From: CAVUOA01 sp963742955
GTDB lineage: Bacteria > Bacteroidota > Ignavibacteria > Tepidaquicellales > OLB5
Direction of reading: 5' to 3'
Assembly (NCBI GenBank): GCA_963742955.1
Contig: CAVUOA010000008.1
Location: forward strand, 1,116,001 to 1,180,000
DNA length: 64,000 nt
Shown here one piece after another: positions 28,291-36,843 of the stretch. Positions within the stretch are counted from its first letter, which is position 1; each line of letters opens with the position of its first letter. Both the position numbers and the translations under genes were made by a program. The notes under the pieces were generated by a model. That model was not told where the DNA came from. It made no database searches and saw nothing but the letters and a program-made list of their open reading frames with translations.

Positions 28291-28802
28291 AAGAGATAAC
28301 AACCGAAAGGCTTATACTTCGTCCTTATACAATCAATGACTTGGACGCTCTGCACACTATACTCTCCGATAAAACCACAATGTCATTCTGGCCTGAGCCG
28401 TTCACAGAAGAACAAACTATAAGCTGGATTGAGCGTTCAATCAAAAGTTATGAAGAAAATAATTTCGGAAGGCTGGCTGTTATTTTAAAATCAACCGGTG
28501 AGCTGATAGGTGACTGCGGAATAATTAAATCGGAAACTAACAGTAACACTGAAAACGACCTTGGATATATTATTCATTCACCATATTGGAAAAACGGTTA
28601 CGGAACCGAGGCTGCAAAAGTCTGTCTTGATTATGGTTTTACCGAATTAAACCTTACCCGTATTACCGCTAATATGAGCTTTGATAATAAGGCTTCAATA
28701 AAAACTGCTGAGAAAATCGGTATGAGAAAGGAAAAAGAATTTTTTAATAAAAAGAATCGTGATATATTAACCTATCTGTACTCAATCACAAAACACCGAT
28801 AA
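28287..28802 (+). CDS. GNAT-family N-acetyltransferase (RimJ/RimL-like)
   Basis: A 171-residue acetyltransferase that uses acetyl-CoA. The opening TERLILRPYTINDLDALH is typical of the RimJ/RimL group. The acetyl-CoA pocket is around ENDLGYIIHSPYWKNGYGTE (motif A, about residues 88-107), and NKASIKTAEKIGMRKEKE is the C-terminal motif B. Substrates of this group include ribosomal-protein N-termini, antibiotics and small amines; which applies here is unknown. The start is TTG, coupled to the preceding gene. Confidence 0.85.
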   Translation: MKEITTERLILRPYTINDLDALHTILSDKTTMSFWPEPFTEEQTISWIERSIKSYEENNFGRLAVILKSTGELIGDCGIIKSETNSNTENDLGYIIHSPYWKNGYGTEAAKVCLDYGFTELNLTRITANMSFDNKASIKTAEKIGMRKEKEFFNKKNRDILTYLYSITKHR

Positions 28803-29729
28803 ATTTACAGTATTATATACCTTGCAGACCTGTGGGAAATTCATCTGAGCGATTGCCCGAAGGGACCGGTGTTATTCATGAAAGAATACGCAATCGAATG
28901 ACTTGCTTAAAATTTTCAAGCGGATATAAAAAGGCTTTTTGATTATCTGCGAACAAAATCAGCAGGCATCGGGAAATACAGATTAATCTGCCGAAGTCAA
29001 TTGTGCTTTACAGACGGGTTCGGCTTTCGCGGCTATTAAGCTTTAAAGAATTCTTTAAAGATTTAATTCTATACAGGCGCTGAAATTAAGGGGCCTGAAA
29101 TTCAAAAAAGCCTGGGGATTAAAAAAACAGGACAAGCCTCATACAGTAATGCTTGAAAATAAAAGAGATGCGGCTAAACTTCCGGGGCGAGCAAGAAAAT
29201 CAATTGATTTAACCTGTAAAAAAAGATTGAAATATTTTTTCTCACGAAGATGCTGCAATGAATGCAAATTTTGCACAATTAAGATAGGGGAGAGCGTTAA
29301 CTTAACATACTATCTCTTTCAGTCATTTTAAGTTCAAATATTTTTTTCTATTTTGTTAGCGTTAGGTTAAAGGAAAGTTACAAATTAGTTAATGCGCTAT
29401 TGACAGTTGAGCGAATTTTATTTATAATGTATCGCAGAGTATGCAAGACTTCTTGTTAACAACTTGTAAACAACTCCTGTCTTGCCCGAGCTGCTGCCTC
29501 CGGCCGAAAAATTAAGAAAAGTATTAAAATAAAGTTATTAACAATCAGTGTGAATAACTTTTTACGCTCTCAAATAAAGTACTTAAAAACATGGACTTAT
29601 TCTCAAAAAATCTTGTTGAAATAAATGTTTGTTTCATGCCGAAACCCAGCTAAAAAAGTTTTCGACTTAAAGTAATTTGTAAGCAGATACATCTTTTAGT
29701 AACATATTTATATTATATCGAATAGAAAT
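28803..29729. other. Putative oriC-containing region upstream of dnaA
   Basis: A 927-bp gap without a convincing gene. The right 400 bp are AT-rich and include a perfect DnaA box on the minus strand (TGTGAATAA, 29549-29557), near matches such as TTATTAACA (29534-29542) and TTTTGCACA (29269-29277), and clustered TTGTTAACA/TTGTAAACA sequences around 29450-29475. The left part shows short broken reading-frame pieces, for example EIKGPEIQKSLGIKKTGQ near 29090, that may be the remains of a lost gene. The ORF at 29149-29331 overlaps this piece in another frame and is not supported. Confidence 0.55.
29549..29557 (-). promoter_or_regulatory. DnaA box (perfect)
   Basis: TTATTCACA on the minus strand, an exact match to the TTATNCACA consensus, 173 bp upstream of dnaA. 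Confidence 0.7.
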
Positions 29730-31226
29730 TTGACAGCTTTAAAATCACAGAATGAACTCTTCGGAGTTCCGCAGGATGTAAATAACGGTGTAATACAAGA
29801 TGCCGCTGACGTTTGGTTGAAGTTTCTTGAAATTGTTAAGCTTAACATATCAGACCTTAAGTTTAACACGTGGTTTAAGCCAATAAGCGCTAAGTCATTA
29901 GAAAATAATACACTTCTTATATCAGTACCAAGCCAGGATTATTATGAAATGATAATTTCAAGGTTTGGCGATATAATATCAAGAGCTTTGAAAATGATTC
30001 TGGGAGATGAAGGTAAATTAATTTATGAAATTGAAAAAGATTCAGCCGCGAAACCCGAAGTTACCTCTGTAGAAAAAAACGAATCCCGCTCTCCCGCGTT
30101 GTTTGAAAACTATACGCATACAAATCAAAATGTTTTTTCGCATAGCGGAGCACAAACATATCCCGATAACAGAACCCTCGCCGGTACATACAATCCAGCC
30201 CCGTTTTTGAATCCTGAATATACTTTTGATAATTTTGTTAAAGGCAAGAACAATGAATTTGCAACAGCCGCAGCTCTCTCTATTTCCAATAAACCGGGAG
30301 CGCAGTACAATCCTTTAATGATATACGGCGGTGTTGGGCTCGGAAAAACACATTTAATGCAGGCTATCGGCAACCATTTGAAAGTACGCGAGGCAGGGAC
30401 AAAAATAATGTATGTTTCGGGTCCTGAATTCACTACAAATTTCGTTCAGAGCATCCGCGCTAACAAAGCGCATGAATTTGAAAGATTTTATAAAACGCTG
30501 GATATATTGATAGTTGATGATGTTCAGTTCCTTGAAGGCAAAGAAAGCACGCAGGATTCATTCTTTCAAATCTTTAACTCTTTATACCAGCTAAAAAGAC
30601 AAATAGTCCTTTCATGCGATAAACCCCCGCATCAGCTCGAGGGACTCGAAGAAAGATTAATCACCCGTTTCCAGTGGGGATTGACCGTAGATATACAGCC
30701 GCCTGACCTTGAAACAAGAATTGCTATTTTAAACAAGAAGTGCGAAGCGGAAAATATTTCCGTTCCTTATGAAGTGCTTGAGTTTATTGCGCTGAACGTA
30801 AAAGATAACATCCGTTCACTCGAAGGATGCTTAAAAAGCTTAATTTTTGATGCAGAGCTTACTCACATGCCGATAACCATAGATATGGCTAAGCGCAGCG
30901 TGGTTAAATTCGGCGTTATCAAAAACAGAAAGCAGAATCTTGATATCAGCACAATTATTTCGGTTGTTTCAAAATTCTATGATATAGATGAATCCCTGCT
31001 CAGGCTTAAGTCAAAACGCCAGGAAATAGTTGTAGCGCGCCACTCCGCAATGTATCTCTCAAAAGAGCTTACATCATGCTCACTTCAGACAATAGGAGCT
31101 CATTTCGGAGGAAGGAACCATGCAACGGTTATTCACGCATGCAAATGCATCGAAGATGATATTTCACACAACCCCGCTTTTGCTGAAAAAATTGAACAGC
31201 TTAAAGAGACTTTGTTAACAAGCTGA
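29730..31226 (+). CDS. dnaA: Chromosomal replication initiator DnaA
   Basis: Binds DnaA boxes and melts oriC to load the replisome. The 498-residue protein has domain I (VWLKFLEIVKLNISDLKFNT, about 28-47), a variable linker to about 165, the AAA+ domain with Walker A GGVGLGKTHLMQAIGNHL and Walker B LDILIVDDVQFLEG, and domain IV with AMYLSKELTSCSLQTIGAHF and GGRNHATVIHACK. The start used is TTG at 29730, giving a normal N-terminus. DnaA boxes on both sides suggest autoregulation and an adjacent origin. Confidence 0.96.
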   Translation: MTALKSQNELFGVPQDVNNGVIQDAADVWLKFLEIVKLNISDLKFNTWFKPISAKSLENNTLLISVPSQDYYEMIISRFGDIISRALKMILGDEGKLIYEIEKDSAAKPEVTSVEKNESRSPALFENYTHTNQNVFSHSGAQTYPDNRTLAGTYNPAPFLNPEYTFDNFVKGKNNEFATAAALSISNKPGAQYNPLMIYGGVGLGKTHLMQAIGNHLKVREAGTKIMYVSGPEFTTNFVQSIRANKAHEFERFYKTLDILIVDDVQFLEGKESTQDSFFQIFNSLYQLKRQIVLSCDKPPHQLEGLEERLITRFQWGLTVDIQPPDLETRIAILNKKCEAENISVPYEVLEFIALNVKDNIRSLEGCLKSLIFDAELTHMPITIDMAKRSVVKFGVIKNRKQNLDISTIISVVSKFYDIDESLLRLKSKRQEIVVARHSAMYLSKELTSCSLQTIGAHFGGRNHATVIHACKCIEDDISHNPAFAEKIEQLKETLLTS

Positions 31227-31253
31227 TGTTAATTACTTCTTAATTGCTTAAGG

Positions 31254-31262
31254 TTATTCACA
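31254..31262 (+). promoter_or_regulatory. DnaA box downstream of dnaA
   Basis: TTATTCACA is a perfect match to TTATNCACA, 27 bp after the dnaA stop. TTATCAACA at 31327-31335 is a one-mismatch copy. Confidence 0.65.
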
Positions 31263-31267
31263 ATAAG

Positions 31268-31305
31268 TGCCTTCCGAAAATTCAAAGCCGGAAGGCATTT
31301 TTATT
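31268..31305 (+). terminator. dnaA terminator
   Basis: TGCCTTCC (31268-31275) and GGAAGGCA (31290-31297) form an 8-bp stem over a 14-nt loop, followed by TTTTTATTTT. This is a standard rho-independent terminator. Confidence 0.85.
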
Positions 31306-31481
31306 TTATGTTAATAAGTAAGCGCTTTATCAACAAAAAACTTAACAATTTTATTGCTCAATAGTTATATTTCCATTAACTATGTGCAGTTTTATTCTTA
31401 AATTTACACTTATTACACTTGTTTACATCACTACAGCTACGGCTATCTTTATTTATATATAAAAGAATAGTATAGTAATTA

Positions 31482-33209
31482 ATGTTAGAAAAACTCCTTA
31501 TAAAAAATTACCTGCTTCTTAAAGATATAGAAATCAGCTTTTCCGGCGGATTTAATATAATAACCGGAGAAACAGGCGCAGGAAAATCTATTCTTATAAA
31601 CGCGCTTACATTATTATTGGGAGAAAGAGCGGACTATTCAATTATCAGCAAAAATAAAGATAAGATGATTATTGAAGGATTAATCAGAAAAACTAAAAAT
31701 AATAAAAAAGCAATAGAAGATTTCCTTAAAAATAATTCAATTGATGATTCGGATTATTTAATTATAAGAAGAGAATTATATACCAAAGGGTACAGCCGCA
31801 GCTTTGTAAATGATTCACCTGTAAATGTAAATGATTTAAAATTACTTGGTGACGGGATTGTTGATATACACTCTCAAAATGAACATCAATCACTGTTAAA
31901 AAAAGAAGTTCATATTGAACTTTTAGATAATTTTCTTGAAAAACAGGCAGGAGATAAGTTTGTTAAAAGCATTGAAAAATATAAAATTGAATTTGATAAA
32001 TTAAAAGAAAGGGATAGTGAACTAAATTCATTATACGGCAAAAAAACAGAACTTGAAAATAAAAGAACATTTCTTGAATTCCAGTTAAAAGAAATAAGCG
32101 AAACAGACCCAAAACCGAAAGAAGATACGGAACTTGAAAATGAACTGAAATCAATTGAAAATGCTGAAGTAATTCAGCAAAGTCTTGCATCGGCTCACTC
32201 CAATCTTTATGAGGAAAACGGTTCAGTTACAGAAAAATTAAAATTTATTGAAAAAGAGCTGGATAAGATTAAAGAGTTTAATAAAGATATTCCTGCATTG
32301 CTTAAAGATATTTCCGGTTCTGCCAATGTTTTAAATGAAATTAGCAGGCAAATCAGCAATATACTAACAAATCTCAGCTATGACCCGGTAAGGATTGAAG
32401 AAATAAGAGAACGGCTTTATAAGCTGCAGTTTATAAAGAAAAAATACGGCGGTAGCCTCGATGAAGCAATAAGATTAAAAGAAACACTTGAAAAAGATTT
32501 ATTATTGCTTGATAATTTTGATGAAAGTATAAATAAGCTTGAAAAAGAAATATCTGACTTAAAAGACAATCTGTTTAAAGAAGCATCTTTAATATCAAAA
32601 ACACGCAAAGAAAAATCAAAGCAGCTTGAAACCGAAGTAATTAAAGTCCTTAAAGAAATTGGATTTGAAAATGCGGAATTTAAAGTAAGCATAGAGACAA
32701 GAACAGAAGAGAAAGAATCAAATTTTTCGGTTAAGCAAAAAAATGTTTTCATTAGTCTCGGAGCCGGCGGAATAGATGATGTTGAATTCCTTGTAAAAAT
32801 TAATAAAGGAGATGATTTTTCATCACTGCGTAAAACTGCATCCGGCGGCGAGATATCACGTATAATGCTAGCATTGAAAACAGTGCTTGCGGACGCTGAC
32901 AGGGTAGATGTACTTGTCTTTGATGAAATTGATACAGGTATCAGCGGAAGGATTGCTCAGAAAGCCGGCAGGGTGCTTAAAACGCTTTCTGGATTCCACC
33001 AGGTGATTTCAATTACACATTTAGCGCAGATCGCAGCTCTTGCCGATGAACATTTCCTGGTTGAAAAAGAATCTGATAAAAATACAACCGAAACCAGAAT
33101 CCGAAAGCTCGGTAAAGAAGAAAAAACAATAGAAGTAGCCCGCCTCTTAAGCGGTGAAAAAGTAACCGATGCTGCAATTAAGAGCGCAAAAGAACTGATG
33201 AGTTCATAG
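31482..33209 (+). CDS. recN: DNA repair protein RecN
   Basis: An SMC-like ATPase in double-strand-break repair. The 575-residue protein has an N-terminal ATPase half with IITGETGAGKSILINAL (Walker A, about 27-43), a central coiled coil (about 160-380, rich in E and K), and a C-terminal half with TASGGEISRIMLALKTVLA (signature) and DVLVFDEIDTGISG (Walker B). Length and order are those of full-size RecN. It lies 255 bp downstream of dnaA and is preceded by AT-rich sequence with a weak DnaA box. Confidence 0.95.
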   Translation: MLEKLLIKNYLLLKDIEISFSGGFNIITGETGAGKSILINALTLLLGERADYSIISKNKDKMIIEGLIRKTKNNKKAIEDFLKNNSIDDSDYLIIRRELYTKGYSRSFVNDSPVNVNDLKLLGDGIVDIHSQNEHQSLLKKEVHIELLDNFLEKQAGDKFVKSIEKYKIEFDKLKERDSELNSLYGKKTELENKRTFLEFQLKEISETDPKPKEDTELENELKSIENAEVIQQSLASAHSNLYEENGSVTEKLKFIEKELDKIKEFNKDIPALLKDISGSANVLNEISRQISNILTNLSYDPVRIEEIRERLYKLQFIKKKYGGSLDEAIRLKETLEKDLLLLDNFDESINKLEKEISDLKDNLFKEASLISKTRKEKSKQLETEVIKVLKEIGFENAEFKVSIETRTEEKESNFSVKQKNVFISLGAGGIDDVEFLVKINKGDDFSSLRKTASGGEISRIMLALKTVLADADRVDVLVFDEIDTGISGRIAQKAGRVLKTLSGFHQVISITHLAQIAALADEHFLVEKESDKNTTETRIRKLGKEEKTIEVARLLSGEKVTDAAIKSAKELMSS

Positions 33210-33314
33210 TTCATAAGGTTAGTAAAGTTTATAAGGTTTATAAAGTAATAAACCTTTAACTCAAATATACTTTACTAACTTTACAAAACCTTAAGAACCT
33301 TACAAACCGTTATT

Positions 33315-35264
33315 ATGCCCGTACTTCAAGACATATTAATAATCCTTGCTGCAAGTATTGTAATTATAGTAATTTCAAGCAGGTTAAAAATACCCGCTGT
33401 GGTTGGATTTCTTATTACCGGCATGCTGATAGGTCCCCATGCGCTCGCCCTGGTTAAAAACACATCTGAAATTGAGATGTTCGCTGAAATCGGTATTGTG
33501 CTGATGATATTTATTGTAGGTATTGAGTTTTCACTCCGCAAGCTCAAGCAAATAAAAACGCTCATTATGAAGGCTGGCGGGGGACAGGTTGTAATTACAA
33601 TTCTTGCAGTTGTGCTTATTGCATCTCTTCTTGGTTTCAAAGTGCAGAACTCGGTGTTTTTCGGTTTCCTTGTTTCGCTCAGCAGTACCGCAATTGTTCT
33701 AAAGCTTCTTCAGGACAGACAGGAAGTTGATTCACCGCAGGGAAGAATTAATCTCGGAGTACTGTTGTTTCAGGACCTCAGCGTGGTACCGATGATTGTT
33801 TTAGTTCCGCTTCTTGCTTTAAAAGGCAGCCTTAACGTTGAAATGACCACGCTTAAAATACTTATTGCGCTTATTTCTGTAGCGGGAATTATAGCCGCAG
33901 CAAGATTCCTTATGCCGCCTATTCTGAACTTAATTGTAAAAACACGCCTTAAAGAAATTTTTATTATCGGTTCGCTTTTCCTTTGCCTTGGTATGGCATA
34001 TGCAACATACGAGCTGGGACTCTCACTTGCACTCGGAGCATTTGTTGCGGGAATAATTATTTCGGAATCACGTTACAGTCCGCAAGTCATTGCCGATATA
34101 CTTCCGTTCAAGGAAGGATTCAACAGCCTGTTCTTTATTTCAGTCGGTATGCTGCTTGACCTTAGGTATGTTTACGAAAATTATTTTATTGCGCTGGGAC
34201 TTGGAGCAGGAATATTTTTACTTAAAGCGCTGATTGTTATTCTAATAGTGCTGATGTTAAAATACCCGTTCAGGATTGCAATTATCTGCGGTTTTGGGTT
34301 GGCGCAGATAGGGGAATTCTCGTTTATTATTGCAAAATTAGGATTTGACTACGAGTTGATATCAACCTCAATGTACCAGGCATTTCTTGCATCATCGGTA
34401 TTAACAATGATGTTTACACCGTTTGCATTTAACCTCTCACCTAAGTTTGCTATAAGGCTAACAAAAGGAAAAATGGTCTTGCCGGTTAAGAAAAAAACCG
34501 AGGGCAGGTTTACAAATCATGTTGTAATTGTCGGTGCCGGTGTAAGCGGGAAAACATTTGCAAGGGTGCTTGGCGAAACAGGCATCGGTTATGTATTTGT
34601 TGAGCTGAATCCGGATACAGTAAAGCGCATGGCAGAAGAAGGGGAGGCTGTTGTTTACGGCGATGCATCAAGATTTACAATACTTGAGGAAGCGCAGATT
34701 AAAACCGCGAGGGCAATTGTATTTGTTATTTCCGACCCGTTTATTATACACTATGCTATTGCAAATGCAAGAAGGCTGAACAAAAATGTATACATTATAG
34801 TCAGAACGCGCCACGTGTCCGATATCGACGGGCTGTATGAAGCAGGCGCCGATATGGTTTTTGCCGAGGAATATGAAGCTTCGATCGAAATTGTTGCGCG
34901 GGTAATGAGCCTGTTCGGCTTGCCGCCGAATATTATTAACACACAAATTAATATTATACACCAGCAGAGATACGGTTTGCTGATGGGTAAGCCCGATACA
35001 CAAAGCATGCAGGACCAGATTGCAAGAATTATCGCTGCGGGAACAACAGAAGTATTTTACGTTATGCAAAACTCACGCGCCGTGGGAAAAACGATTAAAG
35101 AGCTTGCAATACGAAAACAAACCGGAGCATCGGTAATATCCGTTGTGAGGGGGAATGACCATTTCCCTAACCCGCCGGTTGATTTTAAATTCGAGGAAGG
35201 GGATATGATTGTTTTAATGGGAATACACGCGCAGGTGGAAAAAGCTGTGGAGTATTTGGGGTAA
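33315..35264 (+). CDS. CPA2 cation/proton antiporter with RCK domains (KefB-like)
   Basis: A 649-residue membrane antiporter for K+ or Na+ against H+. The first 385 or so residues carry about 12 hydrophobic segments of the Na+/H+ exchanger fold (IPAVVGFLITGMLIGPHAL, LLFQDLSVVPMIVLVPLL). An RCK_N domain follows with HVVIVGAGVSGKTFARVLGE (NAD-binding loop, about 398-417) and VVYGDAS, then an RCK_C/TrkA-C domain ending in FEEGDMIVLMGIHAQVEK. The arrangement is that of KefB/KefC/YbaL-type exchangers. It is flanked by short repeats and seems to be a single-gene unit. Confidence 0.9.
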   Translation: MPVLQDILIILAASIVIIVISSRLKIPAVVGFLITGMLIGPHALALVKNTSEIEMFAEIGIVLMIFIVGIEFSLRKLKQIKTLIMKAGGGQVVITILAVVLIASLLGFKVQNSVFFGFLVSLSSTAIVLKLLQDRQEVDSPQGRINLGVLLFQDLSVVPMIVLVPLLALKGSLNVEMTTLKILIALISVAGIIAAARFLMPPILNLIVKTRLKEIFIIGSLFLCLGMAYATYELGLSLALGAFVAGIIISESRYSPQVIADILPFKEGFNSLFFISVGMLLDLRYVYENYFIALGLGAGIFLLKALIVILIVLMLKYPFRIAIICGFGLAQIGEFSFIIAKLGFDYELISTSMYQAFLASSVLTMMFTPFAFNLSPKFAIRLTKGKMVLPVKKKTEGRFTNHVVIVGAGVSGKTFARVLGETGIGYVFVELNPDTVKRMAEEGEAVVYGDASRFTILEEAQIKTARAIVFVISDPFIIHYAIANARRLNKNVYIIVRTRHVSDIDGLYEAGADMVFAEEYEASIEIVARVMSLFGLPPNIINTQINIIHQQRYGLLMGKPDTQSMQDQIARIIAAGTTEVFYVMQNSRAVGKTIKELAIRKQTGASVISVVRGNDHFPNPPVDFKFEEGDMIVLMGIHAQVEKAVEYLG

Positions 35265-35309
35265 CCCGCCTATCCCCGTGAAAGCGGGGAACTCATGGTC
35301 ATAAAAACA

Positions 35310-35393
35310 ATTCGTCGGACGACTTGTAGTCAATAACAGAATTATGTTTTCGCAGGACATTGATTTACTTAAACAGCAAGTCGTCCGACGAAT
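35310..35393. repeat. 84-bp inverted-repeat element, left of vapBC
   Basis: ATTCGTCGGACGACTT (35310-35325) and AAGTCGTCCGACGAAT (35378-35393) are perfect 16-bp inverted arms around a 52-bp AT-rich core. The core contains CGCAGGACATTG, seen in other repeats of the family. Its closest match is the 83-bp element at 36731-36813. Confidence 0.8.
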
Positions 35394-35407
35394 AAATAAT
35401 CTTATCT

Positions 35408-35498
35408 TACCCCTTCTTCATTCATGTAAACCACAACCCGTCAAGTGAAATTTTATCCGGCATTTTAATTCCGCTTTGCTTTAGTGAGTAAATAATCA
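35408..35498 (-). pseudogene. C-terminal remnant of a second dinB gene
   Basis: Read on the minus strand this gives LKQSGIKMPDKISLDGLWFT, an internal stop, then MKKG. It matches the last 28 residues of the intact DinB protein encoded at 36196-36678 (LKQSGFKMPDKVSLEALWFT-WMKKG). DNA identity is about 80% over 91 bp, by eye. The upstream part of this copy has been replaced by vapBC, whose toxin stop codon lies at the edge of the remnant. Confidence 0.78.
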
Positions 35499-35867
35499 TT
35501 TCTTTATATATCTAACCATATCTAAATCCTTAAAATCCTCATCCTGTGTCCATACTGTTGCTTCGTTCTGTAAAGCGGTTGCATAAATTAAACTGTCTGC
35601 CATTGGCATTTTAAATCCGTGGCTGATTTTGGCTGCATTAATAGCTATCGAATTGTTTATATCAATTATTTTCCCGTGATGCATAATAGCAATCGCTTCA
35701 AGCGCACTGTTTTCGTCTTTTTCTTTCAAAACTTTCTTAAAAACTTCGTAGACATTGATAGTTGATACGATTAAATTTTCTGCATCTTCTATTGCAGGTG
35801 TAAAAAAATTTGCGTTTGTACCGTCTGCAAAATATTCCAGCCAGCCGGAAGAATCAACCAGATTCAT
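35496..35867 (-). CDS. vapC: VapC-type PIN-domain toxin
   Basis: A 123-residue PIN-domain ribonuclease, the toxin of a type II toxin-antitoxin pair. Metal-binding acidic residues are visible in MNLVDSSGWLEYF (Asp5), INVYEVFKK (Glu), MPMADSLIYATA (Asp) and WTQDEDFKDL (Asp). VapC enzymes usually cleave tRNA or rRNA. It overlaps the antitoxin gene by 4 bp (ATGA), the normal order. The target is unknown. Confidence 0.9.
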   Translation of the reverse strand: MNLVDSSGWLEYFADGTNANFFTPAIEDAENLIVSTINVYEVFKKVLKEKDENSALEAIAIMHHGKIIDINNSIAINAAKISHGFKMPMADSLIYATALQNEATVWTQDEDFKDLDMVRYIKK

Positions 35868-36070
35868 ACTCTATCCGGTTCTCTTTCTATGGTTGTATCA
35901 ATACCTTTAAGAAATCCCCGTGCTTCTTTAATGTCTTTAATGGGGAGAAATTCTAACTTATCACCGAGCTGCAATATTTGCAGTTTTTGACCGGGTTTTA
36001 GTTTCATTCTCATTCGGATTTCTTTTGGTATAACAACCTGATATTTAGGGGATATAGTTACAGTAGTCAT
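35864..36070 (-). CDS. vapB: VapB-type AbrB/MazE-fold antitoxin
   Basis: A 68-residue DNA-binding antitoxin. The N-terminal swapped-hairpin AbrB domain is MTTVTISPKYQVVIPKEIRM followed by KLKPGQKLQIL. The C-terminal tail (RGFLKGIDTTIEREPDRV) should wrap the PIN toxin and block its active site. It is first in the operon, with a symmetric AT-rich operator-like region upstream at 36086-36152. Confidence 0.9.
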   Translation of the reverse strand: MTTVTISPKYQVVIPKEIRMRMKLKPGQKLQILQLGDKLEFLPIKDIKEARGFLKGIDTTIEREPDRV

Positions 36071-36085
36071 ATAATAAATTATTTT

Positions 36086-36152
36086 CGTATTACAATAATA
36101 TATCGATTGATTACCCGTAAGTCAAGATATATCGATATAATAAACGTAATAC
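36086..36152. promoter_or_regulatory. Likely vapBC operator, nested inverted repeats
   Basis: The outer arms GTATTAC (36087-36093) and GTAATAC (36146-36152) enclose two ATATATCGAT half-sites in inverted order (36098-36107 and around 36127-36139). The whole is symmetric about 36119. It sits directly upstream of vapB, where VapBC complexes normally bind. Confidence 0.6.
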
Positions 36153-36195
36153 TGTTATTAATTTATCGTATTTTTATTTAAAAATGCAACAAAGC

Positions 36196-36678
36196 CTACC
36201 CCTTCTTCATCCATGTAAACCACAGCGCCTCCAGCGAGACCTTATCGGGCATTTTAAACCCGCTTTGTTTTAATGCGAGCATGATTGAGCCGCGGTGATG
36301 TGAGTCATGCGCAACGAGGTAGCCGAACCAGCTTAAAATCTCCCCGCCGAACATTTTTGGTTTTGTTTTACCTTCTGCAGAGCTTTTAAGAAAATTCGCC
36401 ACTGCCTTGCCGGATTCAGTAAACATTTTCTTTAGTTCTGCCTTAGTGTAAGTTGTTTTCTTCGAAGCCGTGCGTTCGGGACGCTTGCCTGTTTTGTGAT
36501 AATGCAGCCATCCCATGCGGACAGCGTTCATGTGCAATAGCTGTGATGTAACATCGCGTCCCCTTGAACCATGAGGCACCGCTTTAAATCCCTTTTGGGG
36601 TATTGCCGCTATCATCAGCAGTGTGATTTTGTTGTTCTTCTTCCATGCGGCAAGAAGCTGTTTTGTTGTGTTTATCAT
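36196..36678 (-). CDS. DinB-family protein
   Basis: A 160-residue four-helix-bundle protein of the DinB/YfiT metal-binding superfamily. The metal-ligand His residues are visible in SQLLHMNAVRMGWLHYH and in LVAHDSHHRGSIMLALKQSG near the C-terminus. Family members include thiol transferases and many uncharacterised proteins; the function here is open. A truncated copy of its 3' end lies beyond vapBC at 35408-35498, so the gene was once duplicated. Confidence 0.85.
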   Translation of the reverse strand: MINTTKQLLAAWKKNNKITLLMIAAIPQKGFKAVPHGSRGRDVTSQLLHMNAVRMGWLHYHKTGKRPERTASKKTTYTKAELKKMFTESGKAVANFLKSSAEGKTKPKMFGGEILSWFGYLVAHDSHHRGSIMLALKQSGFKMPDKVSLEALWFTWMKKG

Positions 36679-36730
36679 AAATGTAATATTCCTCCGAAAG
36701 CAGAATCCCTTTATATTGAAGATATTTTTT

Positions 36731-36813
36731 ATTCATCGGATGACTGGTAATTTTAATAACCATATCTATCATCACAAAGCATAATTAATATAGGCACAAG
36801 TCATCCGATGAAT
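36731..36813. repeat. 83-bp inverted-repeat element, right of dinB
   Basis: ATTCATCGGATGACT (36731-36745) and AGTCATCCGATGAAT (36799-36813) are perfect 15-bp inverted arms around a 53-bp core. The arms differ from those of 35310-35393 by compensated changes, so both pairs keep full pairing. Confidence 0.8.
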
Positions 36814-36843
36814 AGGTAATTGTAATTCTGAATTTTTATTTTC

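Noticed and set aside
29149..29331. 60-codon ORF before dnaA
   Set aside because: Basic, Cys/Arg-rich composition without a recognisable fold, and it overlaps other frame fragments. More likely part of a decayed stretch or origin sequence.
35265..36813. CRISPR-like or transposon interpretation of the repeats around vapBC
   Set aside because: Only two inverted elements exist, with no regular spacers, no cas genes and no transposase. A repeat-bounded toxin-antitoxin block is the most that can be said.
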